Shown one piece after another: positions 50,173 to 60,661 of a stretch of 64,000 bases of DNA (position 1 is its first letter; the number at the start of each line of letters is the position of its first letter). This stretch comes from Rhynchopus sp. YZ270_cl-10 (lineage: Eukaryota; Euglenozoa; Diplonemea; Diplonemida; Diplonemidae): the NCBI GenBank assembly GCA_964035575.1, contig OZ037882.1, positions 620,001 through 684,000 of the forward strand, given 5' to 3'. The notes beneath the pieces are model-generated. The model was given only the letters and a program-made list of their open reading frames with translations. It ran no database searches and was not told the DNA's origin. The position numbers and the translations under genes were made by a program.

Positions 50173-52110
50173 ATGGAAAATCGATTAAAAGAGAGTAATA
50201 AACTTCCTCCAAAACCACGTAAATCAGGAGCTCCCGGGGCGGTCTCTGTGCGTGATCTGCTATCAAATTACTCGTCATTTGCTGCAACTTTAGAAAAATC
50301 TGTCAAAACCAGAAATCCCGCAAAACTGCGTATCCTGATGACCGCTTTGCAGAAGAACGTTGTTACACCATTGCGAAAAGGGGAGGTCCAGCCACAGCCG
50401 GTATACCATCTTGTTGTCTCCGAGGCTTTGATCTGTGATTCCTTTCTCCGGATTTCTCATAGTCGGAGTACTGCACCCCCAGAAGAGCACCACCCATTGT
50501 GGCATGATTACTACAACCTTCTGTTATGTACTGGGCTAAACGCAGCGCCTGCTTATGTAATGACCCTTATAAGCACAGCATACTCAAAAACTACGCCACC
50601 AAACATCGATCTCAGAACGCTTCTCTGTCTGCTTTGGGAGCAGGTGGACAGAAAAGGGGTGCTACATGAAATATGCTCTTCAGGAATGCCGGGGATGGCG
50701 GGGAATTTTTTGGCACCGTTTTTTGACAAAAAAAACGGGTGTTTTCAGCTTCCATTAGAGGTTTTGGAGAAGGTGGGGAGGAAAGGGATGGTTAAATTCC
50801 GAAAACCCTCCTTGGGGTTGGGTGGGGCTGTTATCGGGAGGGTTGCGGATCGTGAATCGTATGTCATGCGGAAAGGACAAAATGAGGTTTCAGACCCGCT
50901 GCCGCGAGACGCAAAGGAGTATAGTGTTATATTCCGCCTCATCTCCACCGCAGTTCAGCAGAATACCTTAATAGAGGAAGTATCCAGCACCCTCGCAGTA
51001 TGGGTACACAACGCAATAAACGGTGTTTACAAAGACGCGGAAGTCGCAGATTTTGTGTTGATTCTCTGCTCAGGAAGGGACTGTCTGAAGGCAGCGCTCT
51101 CTGCTGTGGGGATACCGACAAAGCAGAGGTTTTGTGTGCACCTCATCGAGGTTTTGAAAAGAACAAAAAGGGACATCTGTGCATCACGATTTAGAGAGCT
51201 TCTTGCGACGTTTGATTGGATTAAACGCGAGGTACTGCATGCTGAAGAGAGCCCATCTACTGCAGAATTTTTTTTCTTGACGTCGCTCGTAGAGGGAGCT
51301 GAAGCGCTACTCCCTGCTCCCGATACCATGGAAAATTTTGGGTCCGCAGTTTGGGCCTTAAAAATCCTGAACCACTCACACCACAAACTCCCTACGCGAC
51401 CGGGTATCCCTGCGACACACCGTTTCACCCCATTGTCGACACTGCACTCCTCCCTCCCTCTGATTCTCGGTGGGGAAGGCTGTACCGATCTCTACGTTCT
51501 CTCCCAAATCACCTCGGCTTTGGTGTTTTCTCGCGAAATGGTTGTAAAAAACTTTTTGCTTCATGTAATAAAGGTGATTTTTCAGAAGGGGTTTGGGGAT
51601 GCTTCCGCGCAGACTATGACGAATTTTGCGAGGGTTGGGAAGACGTTTGATTGGGTGGATACGACGAGGAGAACCTCCGCGCAGGTTGTGGTGTTGATCC
51701 ATGAGGAGCTCGCGAGGAGAGGGGGGGAGGACATGAGGATGGTTTCGACCGAAAATTTAGTACGGTTTTGGGGTGCAGTGCCTGGTGCGGTGGGGGTGGA
51801 GGAGGAGCTGGTAAGACGGATGCAGGACGGAAGGACGAAGTGCGCGAAAGATATTTTCGAGATGACACGGCTTCGCGGCATGTCTGATGCATTCTCCACA
51901 AAACTGATGCACGCCGTGCGGTTACAGAACCTGGCTCTCCTTCCGCCCCAGCAGGTGGCCGACCTCGTATGCACAGCAGATACACTACGCTGGGTTGACT
52001 CTCGTCTCCTCACAAAGCTACAATACACAGTAAAAACCGCACGGCTGTCGAAATGGCAGATGGGTGTTGCAACCACTGCGTTCTACTCGCTCTCGGTGTT
52101 GAATAGCTGA
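50173..52110 (+). CDS. Unknown 645-residue alpha-helical protein
   Basis: A single-exon protein with balanced composition and helix pairs throughout, for example VRDLLSNYSSFAATLEKSVK, ALICDSFLRISHSR, AVWVHNAINGVYKDAEVADF and LLPPQQVADLVCTADTLRWV. There is no membrane segment and no repeat that I can phase with confidence, though the helix-turn-helix rhythm of 30-40 residues resembles alpha-solenoid proteins (pentatricopeptide-like or the FAST/RAP helical region of mitochondrial RNA-binding proteins). The N-terminus is polar, without a clear targeting signal. It starts after a TTTTTTGC-rich tract and ends 192 bases before hAT element 3. I do not recognise a family; RNA-binding in an organelle would be a guess. 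Confidence 0.75.
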   Translation: MENRLKESNKLPPKPRKSGAPGAVSVRDLLSNYSSFAATLEKSVKTRNPAKLRILMTALQKNVVTPLRKGEVQPQPVYHLVVSEALICDSFLRISHSRSTAPPEEHHPLWHDYYNLLLCTGLNAAPAYVMTLISTAYSKTTPPNIDLRTLLCLLWEQVDRKGVLHEICSSGMPGMAGNFLAPFFDKKNGCFQLPLEVLEKVGRKGMVKFRKPSLGLGGAVIGRVADRESYVMRKGQNEVSDPLPRDAKEYSVIFRLISTAVQQNTLIEEVSSTLAVWVHNAINGVYKDAEVADFVLILCSGRDCLKAALSAVGIPTKQRFCVHLIEVLKRTKRDICASRFRELLATFDWIKREVLHAEESPSTAEFFFLTSLVEGAEALLPAPDTMENFGSAVWALKILNHSHHKLPTRPGIPATHRFTPLSTLHSSLPLILGGEGCTDLYVLSQITSALVFSREMVVKNFLLHVIKVIFQKGFGDASAQTMTNFARVGKTFDWVDTTRRTSAQVVVLIHEELARRGGEDMRMVSTENLVRFWGAVPGAVGVEEELVRRMQDGRTKCAKDIFEMTRLRGMSDAFSTKLMHAVRLQNLALLPPQQVADLVCTADTLRWVDSRLLTKLQYTVKTARLSKWQMGVATTAFYSLSVLNS

Positions 52111-52228
52111 AAAAAGGGATGGATGAACAAAACAAAAACAGTCTGAAATATAGCGTAATTGAGACTAACAGTCGTATGGTGTCAGCACTAAGAAATGGGG
52201 AATGTCCCCCAATTTTTTTTTTTAAAAG

Positions 52229-53184
52229 CGCAACACTCCGGGGGTTCGATAACCGGCGGAGTGTCAGTGCCTGCGTCCCAGAGGCGTTCGCACTATCAAC
52301 TCAGTGGTCGCGCTAATTATGGGAAAAAATGGGGAAAAAATGGATTTCGGGTACGGAAAAACGTTCCTTGAAAAGGTTAGCTGGGGAGGCCCGGAAACCC
52401 CGTTTTGTGGCATTTCCGGGCCAATCCCGGCTTGTGGTGGGGTATATACGGAAAAATGGACAAAATTTTAGTGACTTAAATTTTCGCAAAATATGAACCC
52501 ATACTCGTAAACAAGGGTCATTTTCAGGAAAATTCGGAAAATTCCGAGATTTGGAAGCAATTTTTCTCCTGAAAATCAGTGGGTTTTCAGCCCCAAAACA
52601 TACCGCGATTGGAATTTCCGGAATCCGTCCGCGCTGTGGTGGGGTCACTTTGCCGAAATGGCCAATTTTTTGGTTTTGGTCAAAATCCATGTGGGTAAAG
52701 AGGGCCAATGTAAATCCCACAACCAGATTTTCTCTCCCTGATCCTGACGTCTTGCAACATGAAAATGCGCGAAAACACCGGCATTTGCATTTCCGGAATT
52801 CGTCCGTTCTGTGGTGGGGTCAATTTGCCGAAATGGACAAGTTCTTGGTTTTGGTCAAAACCCGTCAGTGTAAGGTAAAGGGGGCAAGTGTTTGCCTGTA
52901 GAAACTGGTAGGGAACAGGCAGCGCCGCAGGCGCACGGTACCCAACTTTTTTTTTTTTTTTCCTTTTCTTTTTTCTCCTCTTTCTTTTGACTTTCCGAGC
53001 CAATTGCGTTCCACGGCGGGGTCACATGTATATGCAAGTCCACTATGTGGTGGTCTTACTCAACAATATTAGAACTTCTGGTTTCTTAATGAAATCCCCG
53101 TACTGCAAAAAAAAAACGTTCCTACCAAAACCCCCAAAAATCCCGGGATGAGGGATGGACTTTAGCGCGAGCTCTGTATCAACT
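52229..53184. mobile_element. hAT-type element 3 inserted into a C-family repeat
   Basis: The element proper is 52302-53176 (875 bases). Its ends CAGTGGTCGCGCTAA and, inverted, TTAGCGCGAGCTCTG match at 13 of 15 bases. TATCAACT occurs directly on both sides (52294-52301, 53177-53184). The host sequence 52229-52301 is a C-family repeat that resumes after the right duplication (TATCAACTTCATTTT). Inside are two direct copies of a block with TTTCCGGAATYCGTCCG and TGTGGTGGGGTCA, and a reverse-complement match to the right part of the element at 24851-26275. There is no transposase gene. Confidence 0.88.
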
Positions 53185-53377
53185 TCATTTTTTTTTTTTT
53201 TTTTTTTAAAGTTGACAGTTAGTTGACAGTGCAACATTAAGATAGGTCCCCCACGCTTTGTCTGTTTTTTTTCTTCTTCTTGTAAATTCTCCTCCCCATT
53301 CTCATCCATCTTAATATAGAGCCCAAAGCAACACACTCAAATGTATCGTTAAGAGAAGTACAGGGCTTTGCTTTATC

Positions 53378-53632
53378 ATGACAATTGTGGACACAACACG
53401 CGTCATTCAATGGGAGGAGGTGGCGAAGCACAACACACCCGAGGATGCCTGGGTGGTCGCGCAGGGGAGGGTGTATGATATCTCTGGGCTCGAGGGGCAT
53501 CCGGGTGGCCAGCCGGTGCTTGCTGCGTTTGCTGGGCAGGATGCAAGTTCGCATTTCAAACATCACCGACAAAAGGCGCGATGGAGCAAAAGGTGTATCG
53601 GTGTAGTCCCGTCTGCTTGCGTGATCATGTGA
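53378..53632 (+). CDS. Cytochrome b5-domain protein ending in a CaaX box
   Basis: An 84-residue protein: IQWEEVAKHNTPEDAWVVAQ, GRVYDISGLEGHPGGQPVLA, AFAGQDASSHFKHH. W..VAKH, VYD and the HPGG axial-heme motif are the b5 hallmarks; HH in FKHHRQKA is placed where the second heme histidine belongs. Usual b5 proteins end in a membrane helix; here the chain stops after CIGVVPSA with CVIM. CVIM fits the CaaX rule exactly (Cys, two aliphatic-type residues, Met) and would predict farnesylation. A prenyl anchor in place of the transmembrane tail would put a one-electron carrier on membranes reversibly. The domain is slightly short, so heme binding should be tested. A partial second copy of its 3' half lies 530 bases downstream. 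Confidence 0.8.
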   Translation: MTIVDTTRVIQWEEVAKHNTPEDAWVVAQGRVYDISGLEGHPGGQPVLAAFAGQDASSHFKHHRQKARWSKRCIGVVPSACVIM

Positions 53633-53705
53633 AAAGGGGTGTGTGCTCGTCTAAAAAATAAATGAGAAGCGCTCAGCGGGGGACGCAGAGACTCCTCAGA
53701 GAGTG
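53505..53705 (+). repeat. Duplicated b5 3' segment, first unit
   Basis: This segment (second half of the b5 coding region, stop codon, and about 75 bases beyond, with GAGAAGCGCTCAGCGGGG) recurs at about 54035-54230. The last 20 codons are nearly identical in the two units, while the first part and the trailer show scattered differences. Confidence 0.75.
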
Positions 53706-54034
53706 CCAGCCATGTGTGTGTGCGTACACACCTCCCCTTCCAGGCATGAGGAAGCTCCGTGCCAACGCCTCCTCATATATGATGACGTTGCTGTGCGACA
53801 CATCCTAACGAGGTCCGACGCAGGAGAAGGTCTTTGTACCTGGCCTCAGGGGGGTTCGACGGCCGCAAGCGCACGGCACTCCTCATCTGCAGCCCGCTTC
53901 TTCGTCAGGTCTGCCGTGTGTAGCGTAGGATGTATGCGCTGGCCGATGGACGATGCAACGCACTCAGATATTTTCGATTGTGTTGTGTCCCGCATGTTTC
54001 CCGCACGCTTCACAGCTGACACATACAGATTATT

Positions 54035-54160
54035 GCCAGCCGGTGCTTGCCGCTTTTGCAGAGCAGGATGGAAGCGCGCAGTTCAAACATCACCGACAAA
54101 AGACGCGATGGAGCAAAAGGTGTATCGGTGTAGTCCCGTCTGCTTGCGTGATCATGTGAA
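54035..54160 (+). pseudogene. Partial copy of the cytochrome b5 gene (3' half only)
   Basis: The frame reads QPVLAAFAEQDGSAQFKHHR then QKTRWSKRCIGVVPSACVIM and a stop. Changes relative to the parent are G to E, A to G and SH to AQ in the loop, A to T later; the CVIM end is kept. The HPGG half of the domain is missing, and the sequence upstream of the copy is unrelated. A splice from the complete gene into this copy would require a frame change at the sites I could find, so it is read as a duplicated fragment rather than an alternative exon. Confidence 0.65.
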
Positions 54161-54310
54161 AAGGGTGTGTGTTCGCCCAAAAAAAATATGAGAAGCGCTC
54201 AGCGGGGGAAGCCAGAGACACTCTCACAGGGCGTGCCTTCCCTTTAACACAGAAGAAAAAGAGAGAGCGAGGTGTTACAGATTACCCCAAAAAAAATACA
54301 CCCCCCCCTC

Positions 54311-55295
54311 TAGGGGGAGGCAAAAAGCCGTTTTTGAGTGAAATTTTTTGAGTTATGATACCACAGAGGCTCCAAACACGAAATCTCTGGCGAATATGGA
54401 TTTTTTGGGGCTCAGGAGGGTGGTTTACCTGGTCACAGGCCTCCAAATGCGCCCGGAAACATGAAAAATATGAAAAATTGACTGGTTTTTCGGGGTTTTC
54501 GCACTTCGGGAAAGACGATTTTTTGACCTAAAAATGAGATTTTGGCCCCGAACAGAGCGTCTAGAGTGTGAAAAACAGATGTATTTGAAAAGATTCGATA
54601 CTTTCGGGGTGATTTTGGGTATTTGTTCACTATCTGATGTCCGTTTTTTGATATTTTTTCAAAAAAAGGGTGAAAAAACGCTGTCCGGGTGCTTGCAATA
54701 GCCGTGACTGTTGCAAAAGTGAATTTTTCTGTGTTTTTTGGGGTCATTTCTGGGGGTACAGGGAGAGTTTTGGGTCTGAAATTCGGTGAAAATGTGGTAG
54801 GAGGTTGGTAAATGGGGGTGCTCTGGGTGGTCAGACCACCCAGCAGTGGTCAGAAAGTGGCCCAACGGGTTTGAGGAATGGTGCGCGCGCGGTAAACAGG
54901 ACGATAACAGGACGATTTTTTGACCTAAAAATGAGGTTTTGGCCCCGAACAGAGCGTCTAAAGTGTGAAAAACAGGTGTATTTGAAAAGATTCGATACTT
55001 TTGGGGTGATTTTGGGTATTTGTTCACTATCTGATGTCCGTTTTTTGATATTTTTTTCAAAAAAAAGGTGAAAAAACGCTGTTTTCCCAAAAGTGCGAAA
55101 AGTGCGAAAACCCCAAAAAATCAGTCAATTTTTCATATTTTTCATGTTTCTGGGCGCATTTGGAGGCCTGTGACCAGGTAAACCACCCTCCTGAGCCCCA
55201 AAAAATCCATATTCGCCAGAGATTTTGTGTTTCGAGCCTCTGTGATATCGTAACTCAAAAAATTTCACTAAAACAGGCTTTTTGCCCCCCCCCTA
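54311..55295. mobile_element. TA-flanked foldback element with internal direct repeats
   Basis: The ends are TAGGGGGAGGCAAAAAGCC and the inverse GGCTTTTTGCCCCCCCCCTA. The arms run for about 190 bases (54313-54500 and 55085-55293). Between them a 175-base block (about 54510-54685) is repeated in direct orientation at 54910-55083, and the centre holds a perfect ten-base-stem hairpin (CTGGGTGGTC/GACCACCCAG, 54823-54843). It has no gene. TA at both borders is consistent with a Tc1/mariner-type insertion. Confidence 0.75.
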
Positions 55296-55691
55296 ACCCC
55301 CCCCTCCCCCTTTTTCCAGCGTTTTTGGTGTCATGCCCGATAACAGATTTAAATTTCTACTTTTATTTTCAAAATATCCCCCCCTTTAAAATATGTGTGC
55401 CTGAGCGCCATGAGGCTCACCTATGTGTTTCATTATTTTTTTCCTCTGCCCCCCTTTTTTTTTCCCAGAATGTGAAAATCATCAACAAAGAAAAGTCTTA
55501 TCGAGACGTACTGAGAGGTAAGGGATGGCATTTTTTTATTACAGGTAGCGTGATTTGCAGAACGGTTGTGAACCGCCTCCGTTCTCTTACGGTACAGAAC
55601 ACCCATGTCCCACCCTTTGCATGAGCTCTGACTGAGATGCGTTTTTAGCACGTTTCAACTACTCTTTTTTTTTTTCTTATTTAAACATTGC

Positions 55692-55815
55692 TTTTAAAGG
55701 AGAAAATGGTATTACCGGGTACGGTCGGCCAAAATCATCCCTCAAACAGGAGGATTTTGTGCAAATTCAACACAACTTTACCTTACCTACCCCGATTCTA
55801 CTATTTTTTTCTCAA
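55692..55815. repeat. K-family repeat, copy 1
   Basis: About 120 bases, from AAAGGAGAAAATGGTATTACC through CATCCCTCAAACAGGAGG to CTTACCTACCCCGATTCTAC. A close copy is at 60263-60380, and short beginnings (AAAGGAGAAATAGT) occur near 17003 and 22339. Confidence 0.7.
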
Positions 55816-55913
55816 CATCTTGTATTGTGTATAAATTTTCAAAGATGTATTTGTCCCCAAAAATCTTGCCAAGCCAAGATTTCTTTTTTTTTTTTTTTTG
55901 TGATGCTTTTCTG

Positions 55914-58904
55914 CAGGCCTAATGCTATCCGCTGGTTCGCTGGTTCACTTTTATTTATTATTTTTTTTTGAGAAAAGTTCGATTTCGGCCTCGAAAATTA
56001 CCGTGACACCGATTTGTCACGGAATTTTGTCACGGAATTTTTTTGAAAGATTCGATTTCGTGACAAAAAAAAATCGATTTCGTGACAAACCAATTTTTTC
56101 ATTGACACACAAAATTCGATTTCGTGACAAACCGATTTTTTCATTGACAAAAAAAAATTCGATTTCGTGACAAATCCAAAAATTCAGTGACAAAAAAATG
56201 TCAATGAAAAAATGGATTTTGTCAAGGAAACCGAACTTTTTGTCACGGAAAAAGTCGTGACAGAAATGGATTTTGTCAAGGAAACCAAACTTTTTGTCAC
56301 GGAAAAAGTCGTGACAGGGCACTGGGTACTGGGTACACTGGATACAAGGATAAAAGTCGTGAAAGAGCAACCACAGCTCCACATGACAAACACAAAAGTG
56401 TCCAGTCACGTGGGGCATTCATGCACTGAGGAGATAATGATCCAACAATTTACAAGAAAGATTACTTAACCTACTGCTGGAAATTGCCAGGTCGTAGTAA
56501 CACACAAAGTGTGCCTCCGTTCGGGAAGACCGGATATTCTAGAGACCAAAAAGGCCTCAAGAATATCTTCCGGTAGTCAAGGTATAACCGAATGAACGGC
56601 CCAAGACCCCCGTGGAGAAGTTAAATGTGTAATGCTATCAGGTAGAAACTGCGAACACTGTCTTACCCTCCTCAATGCATGGTGGAAGATGTCTTTGACA
56701 ACAAATATCCTGTACCCAGGTACCAGGTTCCCAGACCCACGTAGTACCACGTCGCAGTACTACGCAAAATTTACCACCAGACCCTGTCTTCGTGCACCTT
56801 AAGTACAACGCCGCAGACAGGCCAAACATGCGTTGGACTCAGAGGAATGCCTGCTGTGCAGTGGATCAAACATGAGAACCAACTCCCAGCAACAAGGGGC
56901 GCCTTTTGGCGGGCGTTGTTGAGGGTGTTTGGGGTGCAAAGTTTTCCACAATTTTGATGCGCGGGTACAGAAGTGTTATCTTGTTCTTTCATCTCTAGGA
57001 ATGTAAATGTCAATCGCGTTTAACTACCACTAGGGCTTGTTCAGTGAACCCACGAGGGGTCGAAGGGGGTTGGTTATCCCATATCTATCAAAGGTTGTGT
57101 CGACCAGGCGAATCCACTATGTTACGCTGTATGATGATAAATCCGAAGAAATAACAGTGCATAGCAACTGCAGGAAGTTTGTTAAAAAGAGTGCCTCACG
57201 CTACACAAACCACCACCCGCGATTGACTTAGATGTTATAACAAAGAGAATTCAGAACAAAACAACACCCTGCCCCATACACACTAAATTGTCATGCTTCA
57301 AGAGCATGCCTGGGCCAAAATTACTATGACGAAAAGGCAACAAGACCACCCACAAGGAGTGTGAATTGTGCACTGGTTTTCTGGGGGAACAAACAATATT
57401 TTCTTGTGTCTAGTCCTCCGGAAGCAGAGGACAGACTTTCCGGAAGGTTTCCAAAGTCGAATTTCTTGCACTAGCTATGCTCCCTGGTTAATGGCTATAG
57501 CAGTGACTGACAAAGTGTTCCCACCCCCCTTTCCACCACCATAATAACCGAACTCTGCTTATCAAACCACAATCTGAATCTGCTTCCGTCGCATGCGCTG
57601 GTGGATTCGATCTGTTTTGGTGTGTGTAATGGAATGTATGGGTGAGGGTTGGGGTATTAGGTATAGAAACGTGCGCACCCATTAATTTTTTACCGAATGA
57701 AAATGAAATCTGCAATGAGTGTCTGCTGCATATCATTTAGTGGGGCTGGCCTCTGGCCAGAGGCGTGCAAGCCTGACCGTGTTCGCGATATACTAAGTCT
57801 TGCATAATCATAAAGTTATCATACCTTGTGTCTTCAGTCTCTGCCCTTCGGTTTCTAGACAGCTCAAGAATGGCCTCTTTTGTGTTTGTCAAGTGGCTGT
57901 CTGGTCACTTTTCAGTGACTGGCGGGTTGGCTGTCACGACTTTTTCCTTGACAAATTCCATTTTTTTTCAATGACATTTTTTTGTCAATGAAAAAATGGA
58001 TTTGTCACGAAATCGAATTTTTTTTTGTCAATGAAAAAAGTCATTTGTCACTAAATTGAATTTTGTGTGTCAATGAAAAAATCGGCTTGTCACGAAATCG
58101 ATTTTTTTTTGTCACGAAATCGAATCTTTCAAAAAAATTCCGTGACAAAGTACCGTGACAAATCGGTGTCACGGGTATTTTCGAGGCCGAAATCGAACTT
58201 TTCTCTTTTTTTTTTTTATCCGCTGGTTCGCTGGTTCACCCTTAAAATAGGGGTTTTTGGGACGGGGGGTTCTCTGCCTGTGGTATGCCGTGGGTACCTT
58301 GGTCCTGGAGATGTGAGCGCCTGCGCCCGCATCTTCAGGAGGTGACGATGGAGACTTGTTTCAGGGACTCAATGATGCGGCCTCCTTGCCGGCGAAAATA
58401 AAAAAAGTAGCGTACCGTGCGCCTGCGGCGCAGCTCAAAAACTGGCAGCCCACAGCCCTCCACCATAGTTTGGCTGTAAAAATGTTCGGTTTTAGGTCAC
58501 AATTTTTGAAATGTTGCGTACCGTGGCTTCGCCAGAAAGTTTTGATGTCAACCGCCGTTTCTTGTTGTACTGAGGGAAGGTTGCGTTCATAAGAAAGAAC
58601 CTAGTGCGACGGCTTGACGTGGAAAAGCGGGAGAAAAGTGCTTTGGTTTGGTTCTTGATGCACGTTACCATCCCACGTCATCACGTATTTACGCGAAATG
58701 AACGGACCTTTTCGCGCGGAGCTCAAAAAAAAAAAATTTGGCCCTTTTTGGACATATCTTCACGGTTTTGGGGGGAAAAATTTTTCATGAAAATAAGCGA
58801 AAACCCTGGACCCCTTCCCGGAGGGAAATTTTTTTTTCGTTTTTTTTTTTTTTTTCCGCTGGTTCACTTTTTTCCCCCCTCCCCCAAAGTTAGCATTAGG
58901 CCTG
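55914..58904. mobile_element. Composite DNA element (hAT- or MULE-like) with long inner inverted repeats
   Basis: The outer ends CAGGCCTAATGCTA and TAGCATTAGGCCTG are perfect inverted copies. The flanks GCTTTTCTG (55905-55913) and ACTTTTCTG (58905-58913) match at 8 of 9 bases. Inside, arms at about 55970-56320 and 57935-58210 are inverted copies built from GATTTCGTGACAAA and GTCAATGAAAAAAT words. A 20-base direct word, CCGCTGGTTCGCTGGTTCAC, stands outside both arms. The H-family words GTACCGTGCGCCTGCGGCGC and GCGTACCGTGGCTTCGCCAG recur at about 58400-58540. The 1.6-kb interior has only broken coding traces, for example one 64-codon frame at 57037-57231 with the zinc-ligand-like HSNCRKF. Confidence 0.65.
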
Positions 58905-58913
58905 ACTTTTCTG

Positions 58914-60627
58914 TTTCATCCGACTGACACCGTACAGTGGGTCAGTCGGGGGGTGTGCCTCCATCAATGGTTCCTTTTTGTTGTACTGGTCCACTGTTGT
59001 AGACTGCAGGGTACTTTGTGATTTCATCCAGATGACTGGCATCGTGCAGGGTCAGTCGGAGGTGCCTGTTACAAACAAGAGGAACCCAACTGGTTAATTA
59101 AACCACAGCATGCCGCTTCATCACAGCAGTGCATCAACAGCTACAGTTTTTGTTAAACGGACCGTCCATGAGAGTATATGCCTATGACTAAGACCAGAGG
59201 CATGCAAACAAAGCCATCGTGACACATTCACTCACACCCCCTTTTATCTGTCTGTTGGCGGGTCCAGATGGGGATTTTTTTTACCCTCTGTTCCAAGCCT
59301 GTATGCCTCCTCCTCTCCACCCTCATATAGCGTAAATGTGTAGTTTTCCTCCACTTCTGAAAAAAAAAAGCGCCCACACTGATGTGTGTGTCTTTTTAAA
59401 TTAGTGTTTTTTTTGGGGGGGTTCTGAAGTGCAGGATTATGGTCTACACGGTGGCTCTGTAGGGAAATTACATGGGTTACGGAGGTAAAATTATACGTGT
59501 CATTTCCCAACAGGGCCACCGTGCAAAGGTGTGTGTGCAGTGAAAGCACATTCCGTCAAGGTTCTTTTTTCCCCTTCACTTCTCAAAAAAGGGGGGTTTT
59601 TTTATGCGTCTTTCTTTGTCAAGAAAGACCTGTCTTTTCAGTCGTTGTGTTGTGTTGTGTTGGGGGGCAAACTTCTGGCCCTTTTCAAAGCACCGTATGT
59701 TCTTCAATATTCCTGAATGTCAAATTTATATTTTTTTTAATGGAGAGACAGACCATGAGGGAGACGCACGCCGATCGGGAAAAAAAAACACATTTTTTTT
59801 TTTTTTTGACGCATTTAAACAGGTATACCCAGCTGATTTTTCCTGAAATTTGGTGGAGTTTTGGTGGGACTTAAATTCCCCCAAACTCCACTAAACTCCA
59901 AAATTTCAGGCAAAATCAGGTGGTCTACTGTGTGTGTGTGTGTGTGGTATTTTTTTTTCCAGTATGGTGGTGGTCCTTGAGAAAAACGCTTACCAGCGCT
60001 GCCATTTATCTAAGGTGACTAAGCACGAGAGGCTTAGGATCATCTTATAAACTTTTCTTTATCTGTGTTGCTGTACGCAAGATGTGTGCTGTTGTGATGT
60101 GAGAGCCCCACGGTGCTACTGTACTGTGACGTCATATATTTTTTTTCAGATGTAAACCACGAAAATGGATTGTAGGACTGCATGGTTGGACCCCACGGTA
60201 CAGCCGGTCATACCAAAGGTACACTGTTCACGAGAGGGGCTTTGTATTTCAACTCTACATTTTTTAAAGGAGAAATAGTATTACCGGGTACGGTCGCCAA
60301 ATCATCCCTCAAACAGGAGGATTTGTGCAATCAACGAAAACAACTTTACCTTACCTACCCGATCCTACTATTTTTGAAGAAATTTCTTAGGGTACTGTAA
60401 AACCACCCACCCACCTCCCCCCATAGTGGCCCATCATCCACAGAGTCCACACATACTCTGACACTGAATCTGTTGCTAACAAATCCAAAAAAAAAGACGT
60501 TTTCAACCCTCCGCTCTCCCCAACATTATTTTCAATCTACAGTTCCTCAGTTTTTCTCACAGAACCCCAGTTCCAGGATTTCAAACACATTGAAGAAGAA
60601 GCTCCTCTTCCTGACCTTAAAAAAATC

Positions 60628-60661
<34 letters not shown>

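Noticed and set aside
53505-54160. Second b5 unit as a mutually exclusive alternative exon
   Set aside because: No donor/acceptor pair that I could find keeps the HPGG-to-QPVL reading frame.
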